A model generated the notes under the pieces. It saw only the letters and a list, made by a program, of their open reading frames with translations. It was not told the origin of the DNA and ran no database searches. A stretch of 64,000 bases of DNA, taken from the NCBI GenBank assembly GCA_963665935.1, contig OY762510.1:248001-312000 (forward strand), given 5' to 3'. A program made the translations under genes and the position numbers. Below, one piece after another: positions 1-8,081 of the stretch. Every line of letters begins with the position of its first letter. The first letter of the stretch is position 1. This DNA is from Syntrophus sp963665935. GTDB taxonomy: Bacteria; Desulfobacterota; Syntrophia; Syntrophales; Syntrophaceae.

Positions 1-48
1 CTTTCCTTCCTTCGGGCATTTCGCACCCGGGATGGCCAGAACTTTCAT
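1..48 (-). CDS. DUF2635-like phage protein, N-terminal fragment (runs off left edge)
   Basis: The start codon is at 48-46 with a strong AGGAG ribosome site at about 55-60. Sixteen residues are visible (begins MKVLAIPGAKCPKEGK). A short beta-type start with a Pro-Gly and a CPKEG motif is typical of the small DUF2635 proteins of Mu-like and related contractile-tailed phages, which lie between the gp37 homologue and the tail sheath gene. The upstream neighbour here is gp37-like, which supports the call. Only the N-terminus is seen, so the assignment is an inference. Confidence 0.55.
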   Translation of the reverse strand, partial: MKVLAIPGAKCPKEGK

Positions 49-78
49 GGATTTCTCCTTTCGCTATTCATTGTCTTG

Positions 79-696
79 TTACGGCTCCACTGGCCGATCC
101 AGGCCGAGCCCTTCTTCATAGAGACGATCCCGGGCGCCACTCAACCCGGCCATAAAGGGAAGCTGCCGTTCCAGCAGATCCGACGCATCGACGACATTGT
201 CGTCCGACGGATCCTGCAGGTAGTAATTGAGCCCGACCCGGAGCAGATCGACCAGGACCTCATCGTCCACCTTGGCCAGGTGGTAGCTTGTTTCAATTTC
301 CAGGTTGTAGATGAGTATTCCGCGCTCCCGGTAATCATCCGGGGTCACGTCCTTGAAGGACTTGGGGAGCAAGGGCTTGATGTCCAGGCTCAGTGTCTGG
401 AGCATCACGGCCTGCACGACCGTTTCCAGGATGATGTAGATTCCTCGGCGGCGAGTCGCTTCCTCGGACAGGTTGCTGTAGTCCATGATCCCGCTGAAGA
501 CCAGGCTGACGATCCCCGTAACATTCACCCGCAGGGACGCCTGCGATACCTTTTCGAATCCGCCGGATTGCATGAAGACATAGACGGACGGGCGGGGCAC
601 TTCCTTCATTCCAGGAACGACGGAGATGGTCTGCCCGGCTGCCGCCAGTTTCGCATCGATCCGCGTTGCCACGGCCTGTTCGATTTCGTAGAGCAT
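79..696 (-). CDS. Mu gp37/DUF1834-like phage tail-associated protein
   Basis: 205 aa, no signal peptide. It begins with an amphipathic helix (LYEIEQAVATRID) and has a mixed beta/alpha body with a central SYHLAKVDDE stretch near residue 136. The pattern resembles the Gp37/DUF1834 family of Mu-like phages, proteins of roughly this size encoded just upstream of the sheath; their exact role in tail assembly is unclear. It sits between a gpZ-like gene and the DUF2635-like gene, the expected place. GAGG about 10 nt upstream fits this start. Assignment rests on recall of family pattern plus order; a different neck or terminator protein is the main alternative. Confidence 0.6.
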   Translation of the reverse strand: MLYEIEQAVATRIDAKLAAAGQTISVVPGMKEVPRPSVYVFMQSGGFEKVSQASLRVNVTGIVSLVFSGIMDYSNLSEEATRRRGIYIILETVVQAVMLQTLSLDIKPLLPKSFKDVTPDDYRERGILIYNLEIETSYHLAKVDDEVLVDLLRVGLNYYLQDPSDDNVVDASDLLERQLPFMAGLSGARDRLYEEGLGLDRPVEP

Positions 697-704
697 TCTC
701 TGTC

Positions 705-1259
705 TTACCTCTTCAACTTGCCGAGCTCATAATCGAGCTCATGGTTGATGTTCTTATGGAGACGCTCGCCAGCCTTTTTCATAACCGCATTGATGACCGC
801 TTCATTGCTGAAAACATCCGGGACACGGGAGCTGAACCGCTGCGATATCGGCAGCCGTTCCTTACCAACCCGCCAGAAGACGCCGACATGGCCGCTTGAC
901 ATCGTCGCCATGAATGTCCCCTTGATGACCTTCCGGGAGCGCCCCTTCTTGATCCGGACGGAAACGCCTTTCTTGGTCTGCTTCGTCCCCAGGAACTTAC
1001 TCAGGGGAAGCGGCCTGCCTGTACTTTCGATCGAAGCGGAAAGCCTGCTAACCGTCGCCTTCTGCAGGCTGAAGGTCGAATCGACGGTTTCCTTCTTGAC
1101 GTTCAGTTCCTTCCGGATCTCCGCCGACGCATCCGTTTTGATCCCCGCTAACGTCTTGTTCAGGCTTCTGGAGAGGACACGTCCGGCAACCTTCGGCATT
1201 CCGGCCAGGGTCTTCTCGACCCGGGCGATGTCCCGCTCGTTGATCTGAATCGAGATCAT
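705..1259 (-). CDS. Phage minor tail protein Z-like (tail completion)
   Basis: 184 aa from the ATG at 1259, whose ATGA overlaps the stop of the upstream gene by 4 bp; a longer in-frame start at 1292 is unlikely. The N-terminal part has the SRSLNKT segment followed by basic helices, then VKKETVDSTF, a PLPLSKF segment and a GVFWRVGKERLPI segment. This matches the layout of prophage minor tail protein Z (GPZ), which helps join tail to head. It is followed by the gp37-like gene and preceded by a gpFII-like gene, the same order as FII-Z in lambda. Confidence 0.75.
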   Translation of the reverse strand: MISIQINERDIARVEKTLAGMPKVAGRVLSRSLNKTLAGIKTDASAEIRKELNVKKETVDSTFSLQKATVSRLSASIESTGRPLPLSKFLGTKQTKKGVSVRIKKGRSRKVIKGTFMATMSSGHVGVFWRVGKERLPISQRFSSRVPDVFSNEAVINAVMKKAGERLHKNINHELDYELGKLKR

Positions 1260-1606
1260 TGTGCCACCTCCGGGATGATCTCGATCAGCCACTCCAGACC
1301 ATCGTTGATTTTATGGGCTCCGATGACGTTCCAAGTCCTTTCGCCGATCAGGAGCGTGTCCTGGTTGGTCACCGTTGCCAGTCCGTAAGTCCCGGACGCC
1401 ATGACCTGGATCGTGGCATTGACTCCGTAGGTATCGGGGACCCGCCATTCCTGGCCTGCCTCATCCCCCTCGCCGTAGGTGATCAGGGCCTTGATCGTCT
1501 TCGCGGTCCCGCCATGGGGGGTGTAGGAGATGGATTCGGCAAAATCGTCATCATTGTAAAAGACCGATTCCAGATCGGCGGCGAGTTGATCCTTGAAGGA
1601 ACTCAT
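1256..1606 (-). CDS. Head-tail joining protein, gpFII/Gifsy-2-like
   Basis: 116 aa. It begins with a short helix, then FYNDDDFAESISYTP, a pattern seen at the start of the Gifsy-2/gpFII-like head-tail joining family; the rest is mostly beta with a conserved-looking TWNVIGAHKINDGLEW end. The family binds the bottom of the portal-connector and provides the tail docking surface. ATG and upstream stop overlap as ATGA at 1603-1606, and the downstream gpZ-like gene overlaps likewise, so translation is probably coupled. Length fits the family. Confidence 0.75.
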   Translation of the reverse strand: MSSFKDQLAADLESVFYNDDDFAESISYTPHGGTAKTIKALITYGEGDEAGQEWRVPDTYGVNATIQVMASGTYGLATVTNQDTLLIGERTWNVIGAHKINDGLEWLIEIIPEVAQ

Positions 1607-2355
1607 TTGAACAGCTCTTCATGTTCCCGCTGGCATCTCGCGCAGCGGACGGCATTCTTCACATAGCGGAGGCGTTCTGGGTGGATCGGCTTTTCGCAGT
1701 CAATGCAGATCACCGGTTCGTTTTGGACGGGCGCATCGAGGCGGCGCTGATTGAAATGCTCGGCCAGGGCGGAGGCCTGGAATGCTTCCTGTTCCTCTTT
1801 CGCCCGATCGGCGATGTCCATACGCTTTTCCTTTCCGAAGGCATTGGCCCGCCCGGGGATCCATCCTGCCGGGATGGCCTCCCCTGACGGAATTTTCTTG
1901 CTATCTATCCCGTTGGTGATCCATTTCTTTTCGCCTTTATGCTCTGCACGACGACGGGCCGGGGGTTGCGGCGGCTCCGGCTCCGGCTGCGGAGCGGCCA
2001 TGGCCGGAAGATCCGGTCCTCTTTCAGTTCTGAATTCCTCTGCCCGAGGCCTGGGAACGGTTTCCCTCATCCTTTCCGGGAGAACGTTTTCCCGGTAGGA
2101 TTCGCAATAGTCGTCGACGGCCTGGCGGCGTTCATAGAGCGTGGAGAAAAGGATGCGCATCTCGTGGCCAAGCCACTGGATGGAATCCTTCATCAGCCCG
2201 ATTTCCAGGCGCAGACGATGAAGCTCGTCGCGGACGCCCTCGTTCTGGATGTCGGACACCTTCTCCTGCAGCAGGGTGTCGACGTCCTTTTTAACCGCCC
2301 GATTCGCCGCGGAACGGTCCGTCATGAAATCCTTGACTTCAGCTATCGTCGCCAT
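1603..2355 (-). CDS. Coiled-coil protein with C-terminal DksA/TraR-type zinc finger
   Basis: 250 aa. Residues 1-100 are strongly helical and charged (probable coiled coil), 105-135 are Pro/Glu/Arg-rich linker, about 140-200 is a basic, polar region, and the last 35 residues carry CIDCEKPIHPERLRYV-x4-CARCQ, the C4 zinc finger typical of DksA/TraR proteins. DksA-type proteins bind the RNA polymerase secondary channel. A free-standing TraR-like protein is about 70 aa, so this is a fusion of that finger to a long helical arm. It lies within the head-tail completion genes, overlapping its neighbours by 1 and 4 bp. Whether it acts on polymerase or is structural cannot be told. Confidence 0.7.
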   Translation of the reverse strand: MATIAEVKDFMTDRSAANRAVKKDVDTLLQEKVSDIQNEGVRDELHRLRLEIGLMKDSIQWLGHEMRILFSTLYERRQAVDDYCESYRENVLPERMRETVPRPRAEEFRTERGPDLPAMAAPQPEPEPPQPPARRRAEHKGEKKWITNGIDSKKIPSGEAIPAGWIPGRANAFGKEKRMDIADRAKEEQEAFQASALAEHFNQRRLDAPVQNEPVICIDCEKPIHPERLRYVKNAVRCARCQREHEELFK

Positions 2356-3437
2356 CAGTAGCCCACCTCAACCGTATGTGTCGTACTCTTCTTCATTGTG
2401 CCGTTGCTCCCGACCTTGAAAGGCGTGCTGATCGTGTCATCGGATTCCTGGGTCAACGTGGCCGCGTTGCTCATCCAGCTCTCCCCGTTGCCGTTGAAGG
2501 AGGTTGCCCGCCAATAGTAAGTCCCCGCCGGAATCCGGACCCTTACCGATGTTACCTGACGGGGGAGTATCAGTTTCTTCGTATAGTTGGTGTAGGTGTA
2601 GGTGACAGAAAGCACTTTGCCTGTGTCGGCCAGGTTGAAGACATAGGTCCCGTTGTCCTTCAGGGCATATTGCCCGGCGGCCGGAGTCCCGTTGACCTTC
2701 GTAAACGTAACGCTGTTCGCCGCATCGTAGACGCCGCCATCCTCAAGCCATGCGGTAGGGTTGGACACGCGCTGATCCGTCGTCGCCGGGAGGATGACCG
2801 TCTCGGTATGCATCCCTGTCGCCCGGGAGCCGATATAGGTGATCTCCACTTCCGACGGATACCCCCCGGCATAGAAGGTATAGGTCCCGGCAGCGTCGTC
2901 ATGATATTCCCCGGCGTGGATACATCCGGCGGAGACCCGCGTGAGTTTCTGTCCTGTCGCGGCATCCCGGACGCCCACGTCGCGGCGCCAGGCCGATGGA
3001 TTGGCGACCGTGACGATCCCCGATTCCGGGACCGACCGCCTCTCCCGCCGGACAGCATAGGGGGCGCAGGAATAGGAGATCTGGACCTCCGCGCCGGCGT
3101 CAGCCGCGGCGAATTGATAGAAACCCCCGACGTTGTAATAATTCCCGGCGGAATAGTTCGGCTGGGTGACCTTGGTCAGCTCAGCCCCCCCGACGTATTG
3201 GACCCCGCCATCCACGGAGTCGGAATTTCCGTATCCCTTGCATTCGGTGACCTGATAGCTCATCAGGATCGGAACGCTCACCTGCTCTGTCGTCTCTGTC
3301 CCCGCCGACGTCCCCTCGTAGATGTAAAACCCCCGGGCGGTCGGGTCGGAATTCTCCCAGGTCAGGGTCACTTCCGCCGGGGAAATACCGGGGCTGCAAA
3401 GCAGCAAGGCAAGGATGGCTAAAAGGAGCTTCTTCAT
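2355..3437 (-). CDS. Secreted fibronectin-III-like repeat protein in prophage
   Basis: 360 aa. A clear signal peptide (MKKLLLAILALLLCSPGISPAE) precedes VTLTWENSDPTARGFYIYEG, the opening pattern of bacterial Fn3-like domains. The body is made of beta-rich repeats with motifs such as YYxVGGFYQF, GTYTFYAGG and GTYVFNLADTGK-LSVTYTYTN. The last residues (GTMKKSTTHTVEVGY) match the end of the next upstream gene (GTMQKDNLQPVTVGY), so the two are paralogues. Expected to be exported by Sec. Function unknown; it may be a surface protein made by the lysogen or an unusual receptor-binding component. It follows the next gene by a 1-nt gap. Confidence 0.75.
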   Translation of the reverse strand: MKKLLLAILALLLCSPGISPAEVTLTWENSDPTARGFYIYEGTSAGTETTEQVSVPILMSYQVTECKGYGNSDSVDGGVQYVGGAELTKVTQPNYSAGNYYNVGGFYQFAAADAGAEVQISYSCAPYAVRRERRSVPESGIVTVANPSAWRRDVGVRDAATGQKLTRVSAGCIHAGEYHDDAAGTYTFYAGGYPSEVEITYIGSRATGMHTETVILPATTDQRVSNPTAWLEDGGVYDAANSVTFTKVNGTPAAGQYALKDNGTYVFNLADTGKVLSVTYTYTNYTKKLILPRQVTSVRVRIPAGTYYWRATSFNGNGESWMSNAATLTQESDDTISTPFKVGSNGTMKKSTTHTVEVGY

Positions 3438-3438
3438 A

Positions 3439-5139
3439 TCAATATCCGACGGTCACCGGCTGGAGGTTGTCCTTCTGCATCGTCCCAGTGCTCCTGATCC
3501 GCCGCGGCTTGGTGGCCGTGTCGTCCGCCGCCTGGGTGTAGGACACCATGTTGCTCTGAGCGCTACCATAGCCATCGTTGAAACCGGAGATCCGGATGTA
3601 ATAGGTCCCGGCGGGGTTCCGGAGCTTGCACGTTGTCGCGCCCCCGGGAATGACCTGCTTGACCGTACTCATGTTCGTATAGGTGTAGCTGAGGACGGCC
3701 ACCTTCCCGGAATCGGCCGTATTGAAGGTGTACTCGCCGCCGTCATCCCAGGTCAGGGCGTACTGACCCGTGGCAGGATTATTGGCGACCTTCGAGAAGG
3801 ATGTTGCCGTACTCGTGGCATAGATGTGATAGCTCTGCGACGTTGCAGTAAATATGTTTGCCGACAGGGAGAGCTGTGTCGCGCTGTCCACGGCAGTGAC
3901 GGTCGCGGTAGAACCGGTAGTCCGGTTGACGACGGTATGGCCGATCTGCACCGAAACGCCGCCGGTGAAGCTGGCCACGCTGTCGACCAATTTCGAGGTC
4001 GTCACGGACGTGCTCGATCCATACAGCCGGACGCTATTATAGACGGTCACGCTGGTGTCGGTTGCCAGCGTTTTGCTGGTTACGGTTTTTTTAATCGTGG
4101 TCGGCAACGTGACCTGGACCGTGTTCGTCTCCAGCGGTTTGGTGTAGACGTAGGCAACATCGACAGACTGACCGATTTCGCTGGAGTTGAATGTGGCGAC
4201 GCCGGCTTCCTCAATTCCAGCCGTTGTCAGGAGCGTTCTCTGCCCGGTTCGACGCGATTTCTTTAACCAGATGCTGCTGATTTTCGGCTTATGCGCCAAA
4301 CTTACCTTCGTGGAGCTTGGGACGACAAAGGTCTCATAGCCCTTGACCAGCGGCGTATAGGAGTACGTGATCCGGAGGGTCTGTCCGGCATCCGCCGGAT
4401 TGAAAACGTACTGGTGTTTGTTGTCGTTCCAGTAAAGCCAATACTCCCCGGCATCAAGCGTGATCGGCGTCTGGTTGAAGGTTGCCGTGACGTTGGTCGC
4501 ATTCAAGGCCGTCGTGCCGAAGGTGAAGGCCCCGTCCGATTTCATGGCCGTGACCGTGCCCATGCGGACGTGATCCGAAGCCGCCGCCGGAATTCCGGCA
4601 ATGGCCAGGACCGCAGATTCGTATCCGGTCGCGTTGGCCGCGGCCTCGATGACATCGATTACCCCGTTCGTCCCGATGTCGAAGGCCACCGCGCCGTACT
4701 TGTCCTCCGGGATCACATCGTCACCGGGGACCGTCCCGGCGGTAACGGCGGCTTTCAGGTATTGGACCCCGGCGATGTGGTAATAAAATTCAATGCTGGC
4801 CACATTGGCCGGCGTTGCGGTAGCGACTCCCAAACCCGCCGTCGATTCTCTAACCAGGGCCGTTCCGTTCGCGTAGGTCACGCCACCGTCCACGTATCCG
4901 TCATCCATGTAATTGCTGAATGGCGAGGTGATGATGGTATGCTCTACCTGATCCGAGATAACATAATATTCCGTCGTGGCAGTTGGGGCGGTCGTGCTCT
5001 GGTAGAGGTAGTATCCCGTCGCATAGGGCGGGCCGTTTTCCCTGTCCCATTGGAGCGTAACTTCCGCGCCGGATAGACACGGCAAGCAAAGAAACAGGAG
5101 CAGTATGGCTGAAATGAATTTCTTCATCAGGGGCACCAT
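3439..5139 (-). CDS. Secreted Fn3-like protein carrying a ~95-aa repeat module
   Basis: 566 aa from the first ATG; the ATG at 5127 (MKKFISAIL...) gives a cleaner signal peptide. After the signal comes VTLQWDRENG-x-PYATGYYLYQS, an Fn3-like start. Residues about 122-215 form a module (AVTAGTVPGDDVIPED ... SDGAFTFGTTALNATNVT) that occurs twice more in the neighbouring gene at 5144-6832. The C-terminal third repeats the GQYALTWDDGGEYTFNTADSGK pattern of its downstream paralogue. Beta-rich, no membrane segments after the signal. Role unknown; the set of exported paralogues suggests cell-surface or phage-tip function. Confidence 0.75.
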   Translation of the reverse strand: MVPLMKKFISAILLLFLCLPCLSGAEVTLQWDRENGPPYATGYYLYQSTTAPTATTEYYVISDQVEHTIITSPFSNYMDDGYVDGGVTYANGTALVRESTAGLGVATATPANVASIEFYYHIAGVQYLKAAVTAGTVPGDDVIPEDKYGAVAFDIGTNGVIDVIEAAANATGYESAVLAIAGIPAAASDHVRMGTVTAMKSDGAFTFGTTALNATNVTATFNQTPITLDAGEYWLYWNDNKHQYVFNPADAGQTLRITYSYTPLVKGYETFVVPSSTKVSLAHKPKISSIWLKKSRRTGQRTLLTTAGIEEAGVATFNSSEIGQSVDVAYVYTKPLETNTVQVTLPTTIKKTVTSKTLATDTSVTVYNSVRLYGSSTSVTTSKLVDSVASFTGGVSVQIGHTVVNRTTGSTATVTAVDSATQLSLSANIFTATSQSYHIYATSTATSFSKVANNPATGQYALTWDDGGEYTFNTADSGKVAVLSYTYTNMSTVKQVIPGGATTCKLRNPAGTYYIRISGFNDGYGSAQSNMVSYTQAADDTATKPRRIRSTGTMQKDNLQPVTVGY

Positions 5140-5143
5140 GGTC

Positions 5144-6832
5144 TTACTGGGCGGATGTTGCCGTCAGGATCAGGGTTGCTCGGGTAACTGTGTCACAGTA
5201 ACCCACGTTGACGCGTAACGTGTCTCCCGCGCTGATGGCAGTGGTCCAGCCCGTCAGGGTTGACGACTGCTGTTTGGTGACACCGCCGATGTAATAATTA
5301 AAGGCTTGATTGGCCACGTTTGTCGTCGTGGTGCCAATTCCCAATGCCGCGGTCATAACGATCCCTTTATCACTCGCAATGGTGCTGGTGTAGACTGTCG
5401 TAACGTTCGTCGCGTTCAAGGCAGTCGTCCCGAACGTAAAAGCCCCGTCCGATTTAATGACCGTGACATATCCTATCCGGACATGGTTACTGGCCACCGC
5501 TGCGCATCCGCTTCTCGCCTCTGCTGCCGAACCATACCCCGTGGCATTGGCAGTCGCCTCAACGACATCAATGGTCCCGTCCGTGCCGATATCAAAGGCT
5601 ACTGCGCCATACGTCCCCGAGGGGATGATATCGTTACCGGGGGCAGTCCCGGCAGCTACGGCAGCCTTGCTGTAATGGGTCCCGAGGATCGGCGGCGTAA
5701 CAGAGGTGATCAGATCAGTCACCGTCGCCGGATAATTTGCATAGGTGTCCTTCCACAACTCGACCTTGCAGGTCCCGGCCTGATCCGCCAATAGAGTCCA
5801 TTTGGTGATGGTCATGGCGTGGTCGAAATAACGGTCCCCCTGGACTCCTGCCGTTACATTCCCGCCAGTAAGGTCCGTCTTAAGCAGCGGGATGATGATC
5901 TCTTCCGTGCGGGTGTGGGTATGATCTGTTGTTGATACAGTCTTCAGAGTCCCGGAATAATACTGGAGCGTGTTGCTTGAGGTATTGATCGTCACATCCC
6001 CGTTGGTGCTCAGGGTCGCGTTGGTGACGATGGCCCCGACATCCGCCGCCGCCCAGGAGGACCAGCAGCCGTATACATTGCTGGAGTCGTAGCCGAGGAC
6101 GCACTGGGCGCTGTGAGATACCGCGTCCAGCTTCCCGGACAGTGCCGTATCAACATACGCCGTCGTGGCGATGTTGCCGGAATTGTCCCCGGCGAACTGG
6201 GTTGTCGCAGTCCATCCGGATGCCGTCGGGACCAGCGCCAAGCTGTCCAGGTTCGGCGTGCTGGAATAGATTGTCGTGACATTCGCCGCATTGAGCGCCG
6301 TCGTCCCGAAGGTGAAGGCCCCGTCGCTCTTCATGGCCGTTACGGTCCCCATGCGGACGTGATCCGTTGCTACCGCCGGAATCCCGGCAACGGCCAGGGC
6401 GGCGGTGGAGTATCCCGTGGCGTTGGCCGTTGCTTCGACAACATCGATCACCCCATCGGCGCCGATATCCAGAGCAACGGAGCCATAGGTGTCTTCCGGG
6501 ATCACGTCATCACCAGGGGCGGTCCCTGCGGAAACGGCGGCCTTCGTGTAACCGACACCCGAAATGTTATAGGAAAAGGCTGTGCTGGAGACGTTCGTGG
6601 CGATCGATCCGATGGCCAGGCCCGCAGAGGTGACGATGCCCGTCCCGGCCAGCACGTCTCCGGGAACGATGTTGCTGTCGACACCGACATAGCCCTTGAC
6701 GGCATTCCGCGTGCTCCGCAGATGGAGGTTGTCGCCCGCCGAGTTCCCCCCGGAAAGCGTCTGGTCGGCGCTAACCGGAACCGCGATCAGCAGGCACCAC
6801 AGAAGAGCAAAGATTTTCGATAAACGCTTCAT
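5144..6832 (-). CDS. Secreted repeat protein with two copies of the ~95-aa module
   Basis: 562 aa with signal peptide (MKRLSKIFALLWCLLIAVPVSA). Residues about 95-190 and 385-480 each carry the module with GDDVIPEDTYG / GNDIIPSGTYG, IDVVEATANATGYG and SDGAFTFGTTALNA. Between them is a segment with NIATTAYVDTALSGKLD, a pattern often seen in phage tail-fibre proteins. The combination of a tail-fibre-type segment with a signal peptide is odd for a virion protein assembled in the cytoplasm. It lies in a run of exported proteins and is preceded closely by another (6842-7309). Confidence 0.75.
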   Translation of the reverse strand: MKRLSKIFALLWCLLIAVPVSADQTLSGGNSAGDNLHLRSTRNAVKGYVGVDSNIVPGDVLAGTGIVTSAGLAIGSIATNVSSTAFSYNISGVGYTKAAVSAGTAPGDDVIPEDTYGSVALDIGADGVIDVVEATANATGYSTAALAVAGIPAVATDHVRMGTVTAMKSDGAFTFGTTALNAANVTTIYSSTPNLDSLALVPTASGWTATTQFAGDNSGNIATTAYVDTALSGKLDAVSHSAQCVLGYDSSNVYGCWSSWAAADVGAIVTNATLSTNGDVTINTSSNTLQYYSGTLKTVSTTDHTHTRTEEIIIPLLKTDLTGGNVTAGVQGDRYFDHAMTITKWTLLADQAGTCKVELWKDTYANYPATVTDLITSVTPPILGTHYSKAAVAAGTAPGNDIIPSGTYGAVAFDIGTDGTIDVVEATANATGYGSAAEARSGCAAVASNHVRIGYVTVIKSDGAFTFGTTALNATNVTTVYTSTIASDKGIVMTAALGIGTTTTNVANQAFNYYIGGVTKQQSSTLTGWTTAISAGDTLRVNVGYCDTVTRATLILTATSAQ

Positions 6833-6841
6833 GTTAGACTC

Positions 6842-7309
6842 CTATTTGTACCAGATGGTTATCATGACGGTTTTTTCCGACCCCAGGCGGTTCTTGACGA
6901 CGACCGGGTTGGCGACGCTCGTCCCGATGCAGAACTTGCCGTCCGTGTCGGCATTGGCCGTGATGTTGTCGGAATAGCTCATCAGGTTGACATTGCCCGA
7001 TGTGTCGATGGCAAAGCTGGCCCGTTCCTCATCATTACCGATCGCGACATTTCCGTAAGCGCCGACGGTGATCGTCGGGAGCGTGACCGTCCCGTCATCC
7101 GCAAGGCTTTGACCGTAAAAGTATTGCGTCAGCCCGTTTTGAGTCACGGCCGTGAAGGCCCCGGTGCTGGGCGTTGTTGCCCCGATCGGCCCCGGTTCAG
7201 ACAGATCGACGGATGATCCACCGGAAGAGGCCGGGGGGGTCGGCGGGAAGGCCAGGGCCTTTCCGGAAAACAGAAGGGCGATAAAGACGGCAAGAAATAA
7301 TCGCTTCAT
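6842..7309 (-). CDS. Small secreted tail-fibre-like protein
   Basis: 155 aa, signal peptide MKRLFLAVFIALLFSGKALA. It is followed by a Pro/Ser/Gly linker and SEPGPIGATTPSTGAFTAV, a motif common at the start of phage tail-spike and fibre repeats (IGxTTPxxGxFT). The C-terminal half is beta-rich and ends TVMITIWYK. No catalytic motif is visible. The gene is 3 nt from its upstream neighbour and 9 nt from its downstream one, so it belongs to the same transcript. It may be the smallest member of the exported fibre-like group. Confidence 0.65.
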   Translation of the reverse strand: MKRLFLAVFIALLFSGKALAFPPTPPASSGGSSVDLSEPGPIGATTPSTGAFTAVTQNGLTQYFYGQSLADDGTVTLPTITVGAYGNVAIGNDEERASFAIDTSGNVNLMSYSDNITANADTDGKFCIGTSVANPVVVKNRLGSEKTVMITIWYK

Positions 7310-7312
7310 GGC

Positions 7313-7810
7313 TTACCTCACGGCAATGAGATCAACGGTAAAATCGGCGCTCGGTGTACCCTGCCCCGTCACTTCGATGGTCAACGGATCGACGATCGCC
7401 GGATAGAAATCCTTTTCCGTGAAGGCATTGTAGGGCAGCATCTCGTTTTCCCCGCTGGCCGGAACCAACCCGACGCCCAGGGCTCCCAGCAAATCCTTGC
7501 GGGGATTATTCACGGCGACATTGGCCGGATCAGGGGCCGTACCTCCGCTAACCGGGTATGCCCGGACGGAGTAAAGATAATAGCCTTTCAGGTCGGCCAT
7601 GATGGCATCCGGCAGGGTCACCGCCGGGACAGACCCGTCAGCAGCGTCCCCTTTAAACGTCACCGAGATAATCCTCATCATCGTCCCGATGGGGACAACC
7701 CTCGGGGTGGAGGCTGTCCCCGCGGCAAAAGCCTGCGTCTGGGACAGGAGGAGGGAAACCATGACCGCAAGAAGCAGGATGGAGATTTTTGTGTATTGTT
7801 TGCTTTGCAT
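7313..7810 (-). CDS. Nested in-frame start: secreted protein (165 aa)
   Basis: Internal ATG at 7810-7808 preceded by AGGAAG with 6-nt spacing, followed by MQSKQYTK, a hydrophobic core and AFAAG, a good signal peptide. The mature part contains RVVPIGTMMRIISVTF and KGYYLYSVRAYPVSGG, a bounded beta-type domain without known catalytic motifs. This start explains why a second signal-like segment exists inside the longer ORF. Independent translation is inferred only from the ribosome site and signal peptide. Confidence 0.5.
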   Translation of the reverse strand: MQSKQYTKISILLLAVMVSLLLSQTQAFAAGTASTPRVVPIGTMMRIISVTFKGDAADGSVPAVTLPDAIMADLKGYYLYSVRAYPVSGGTAPDPANVAVNNPRKDLLGALGVGLVPASGENEMLPYNAFTEKDFYPAIVDPLTIEVTGQGTPSADFTVDLIAVR

Positions 7811-8068
7811 TTGATCTTCCTCTTTTGTTTCAGTCTGTGCCCTTTGCGGATTCTGCAGATCAGACAGCCAACTGAAAGTGAAAACATAGATCAGCAGGGT
7901 GATGATCTTGTCGTCGATGACGTTTTCCGTTTTCATCGCCTGCACCTTCAGCCAGGACAGGATTGCCAAGATAATGGCAGACGTGGTGACATTTGCCATC
8001 GTCCAGCGGACAACTTCTTTCCAGGCGTAAGTGATGTAGGGGTCCAAGTCGGGGATTGTCCAGTTCAT
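7313..8068 (-). CDS. Holin-like membrane domain fused in frame to a secreted domain
   Basis: 251 aa from ATG 8068 (gaggga upstream). Residues 1-85 have two probable membrane helices (TTSAIILAILSWLKV and IITLLIYVFTFSWL) with a charged tail, like a small phage holin or holin-associated protein. With no stop codon the frame continues into a second hydrophobic segment that is itself a signal peptide (SILLLAVMVSLLLSQTQAFA) and a 140-residue exported beta-rich domain. A strong ribosome site (AGGAAG) sits just before the internal ATG at 7810, so the C-terminal part is probably also made on its own. Either a natural fusion or a lost stop codon. Confidence 0.6.
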   Translation of the reverse strand: MNWTIPDLDPYITYAWKEVVRWTMANVTTSAIILAILSWLKVQAMKTENVIDDKIITLLIYVFTFSWLSDLQNPQRAQTETKEEDQMQSKQYTKISILLLAVMVSLLLSQTQAFAAGTASTPRVVPIGTMMRIISVTFKGDAADGSVPAVTLPDAIMADLKGYYLYSVRAYPVSGGTAPDPANVAVNNPRKDLLGALGVGLVPASGENEMLPYNAFTEKDFYPAIVDPLTIEVTGQGTPSADFTVDLIAVR

Positions 8069-8081
8069 ATTCTTCCCTCTT

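Noticed and set aside
2376..3422. 348-aa plus-strand frame in the prophage
   Set aside because: Antisense of the secreted Fn3-like gene; Arg/Gly/Pro-rich with no domain pattern. Similar long antisense frames at 4291-5076, 6113-6823 and 16168-17202 were rejected for the same reason.
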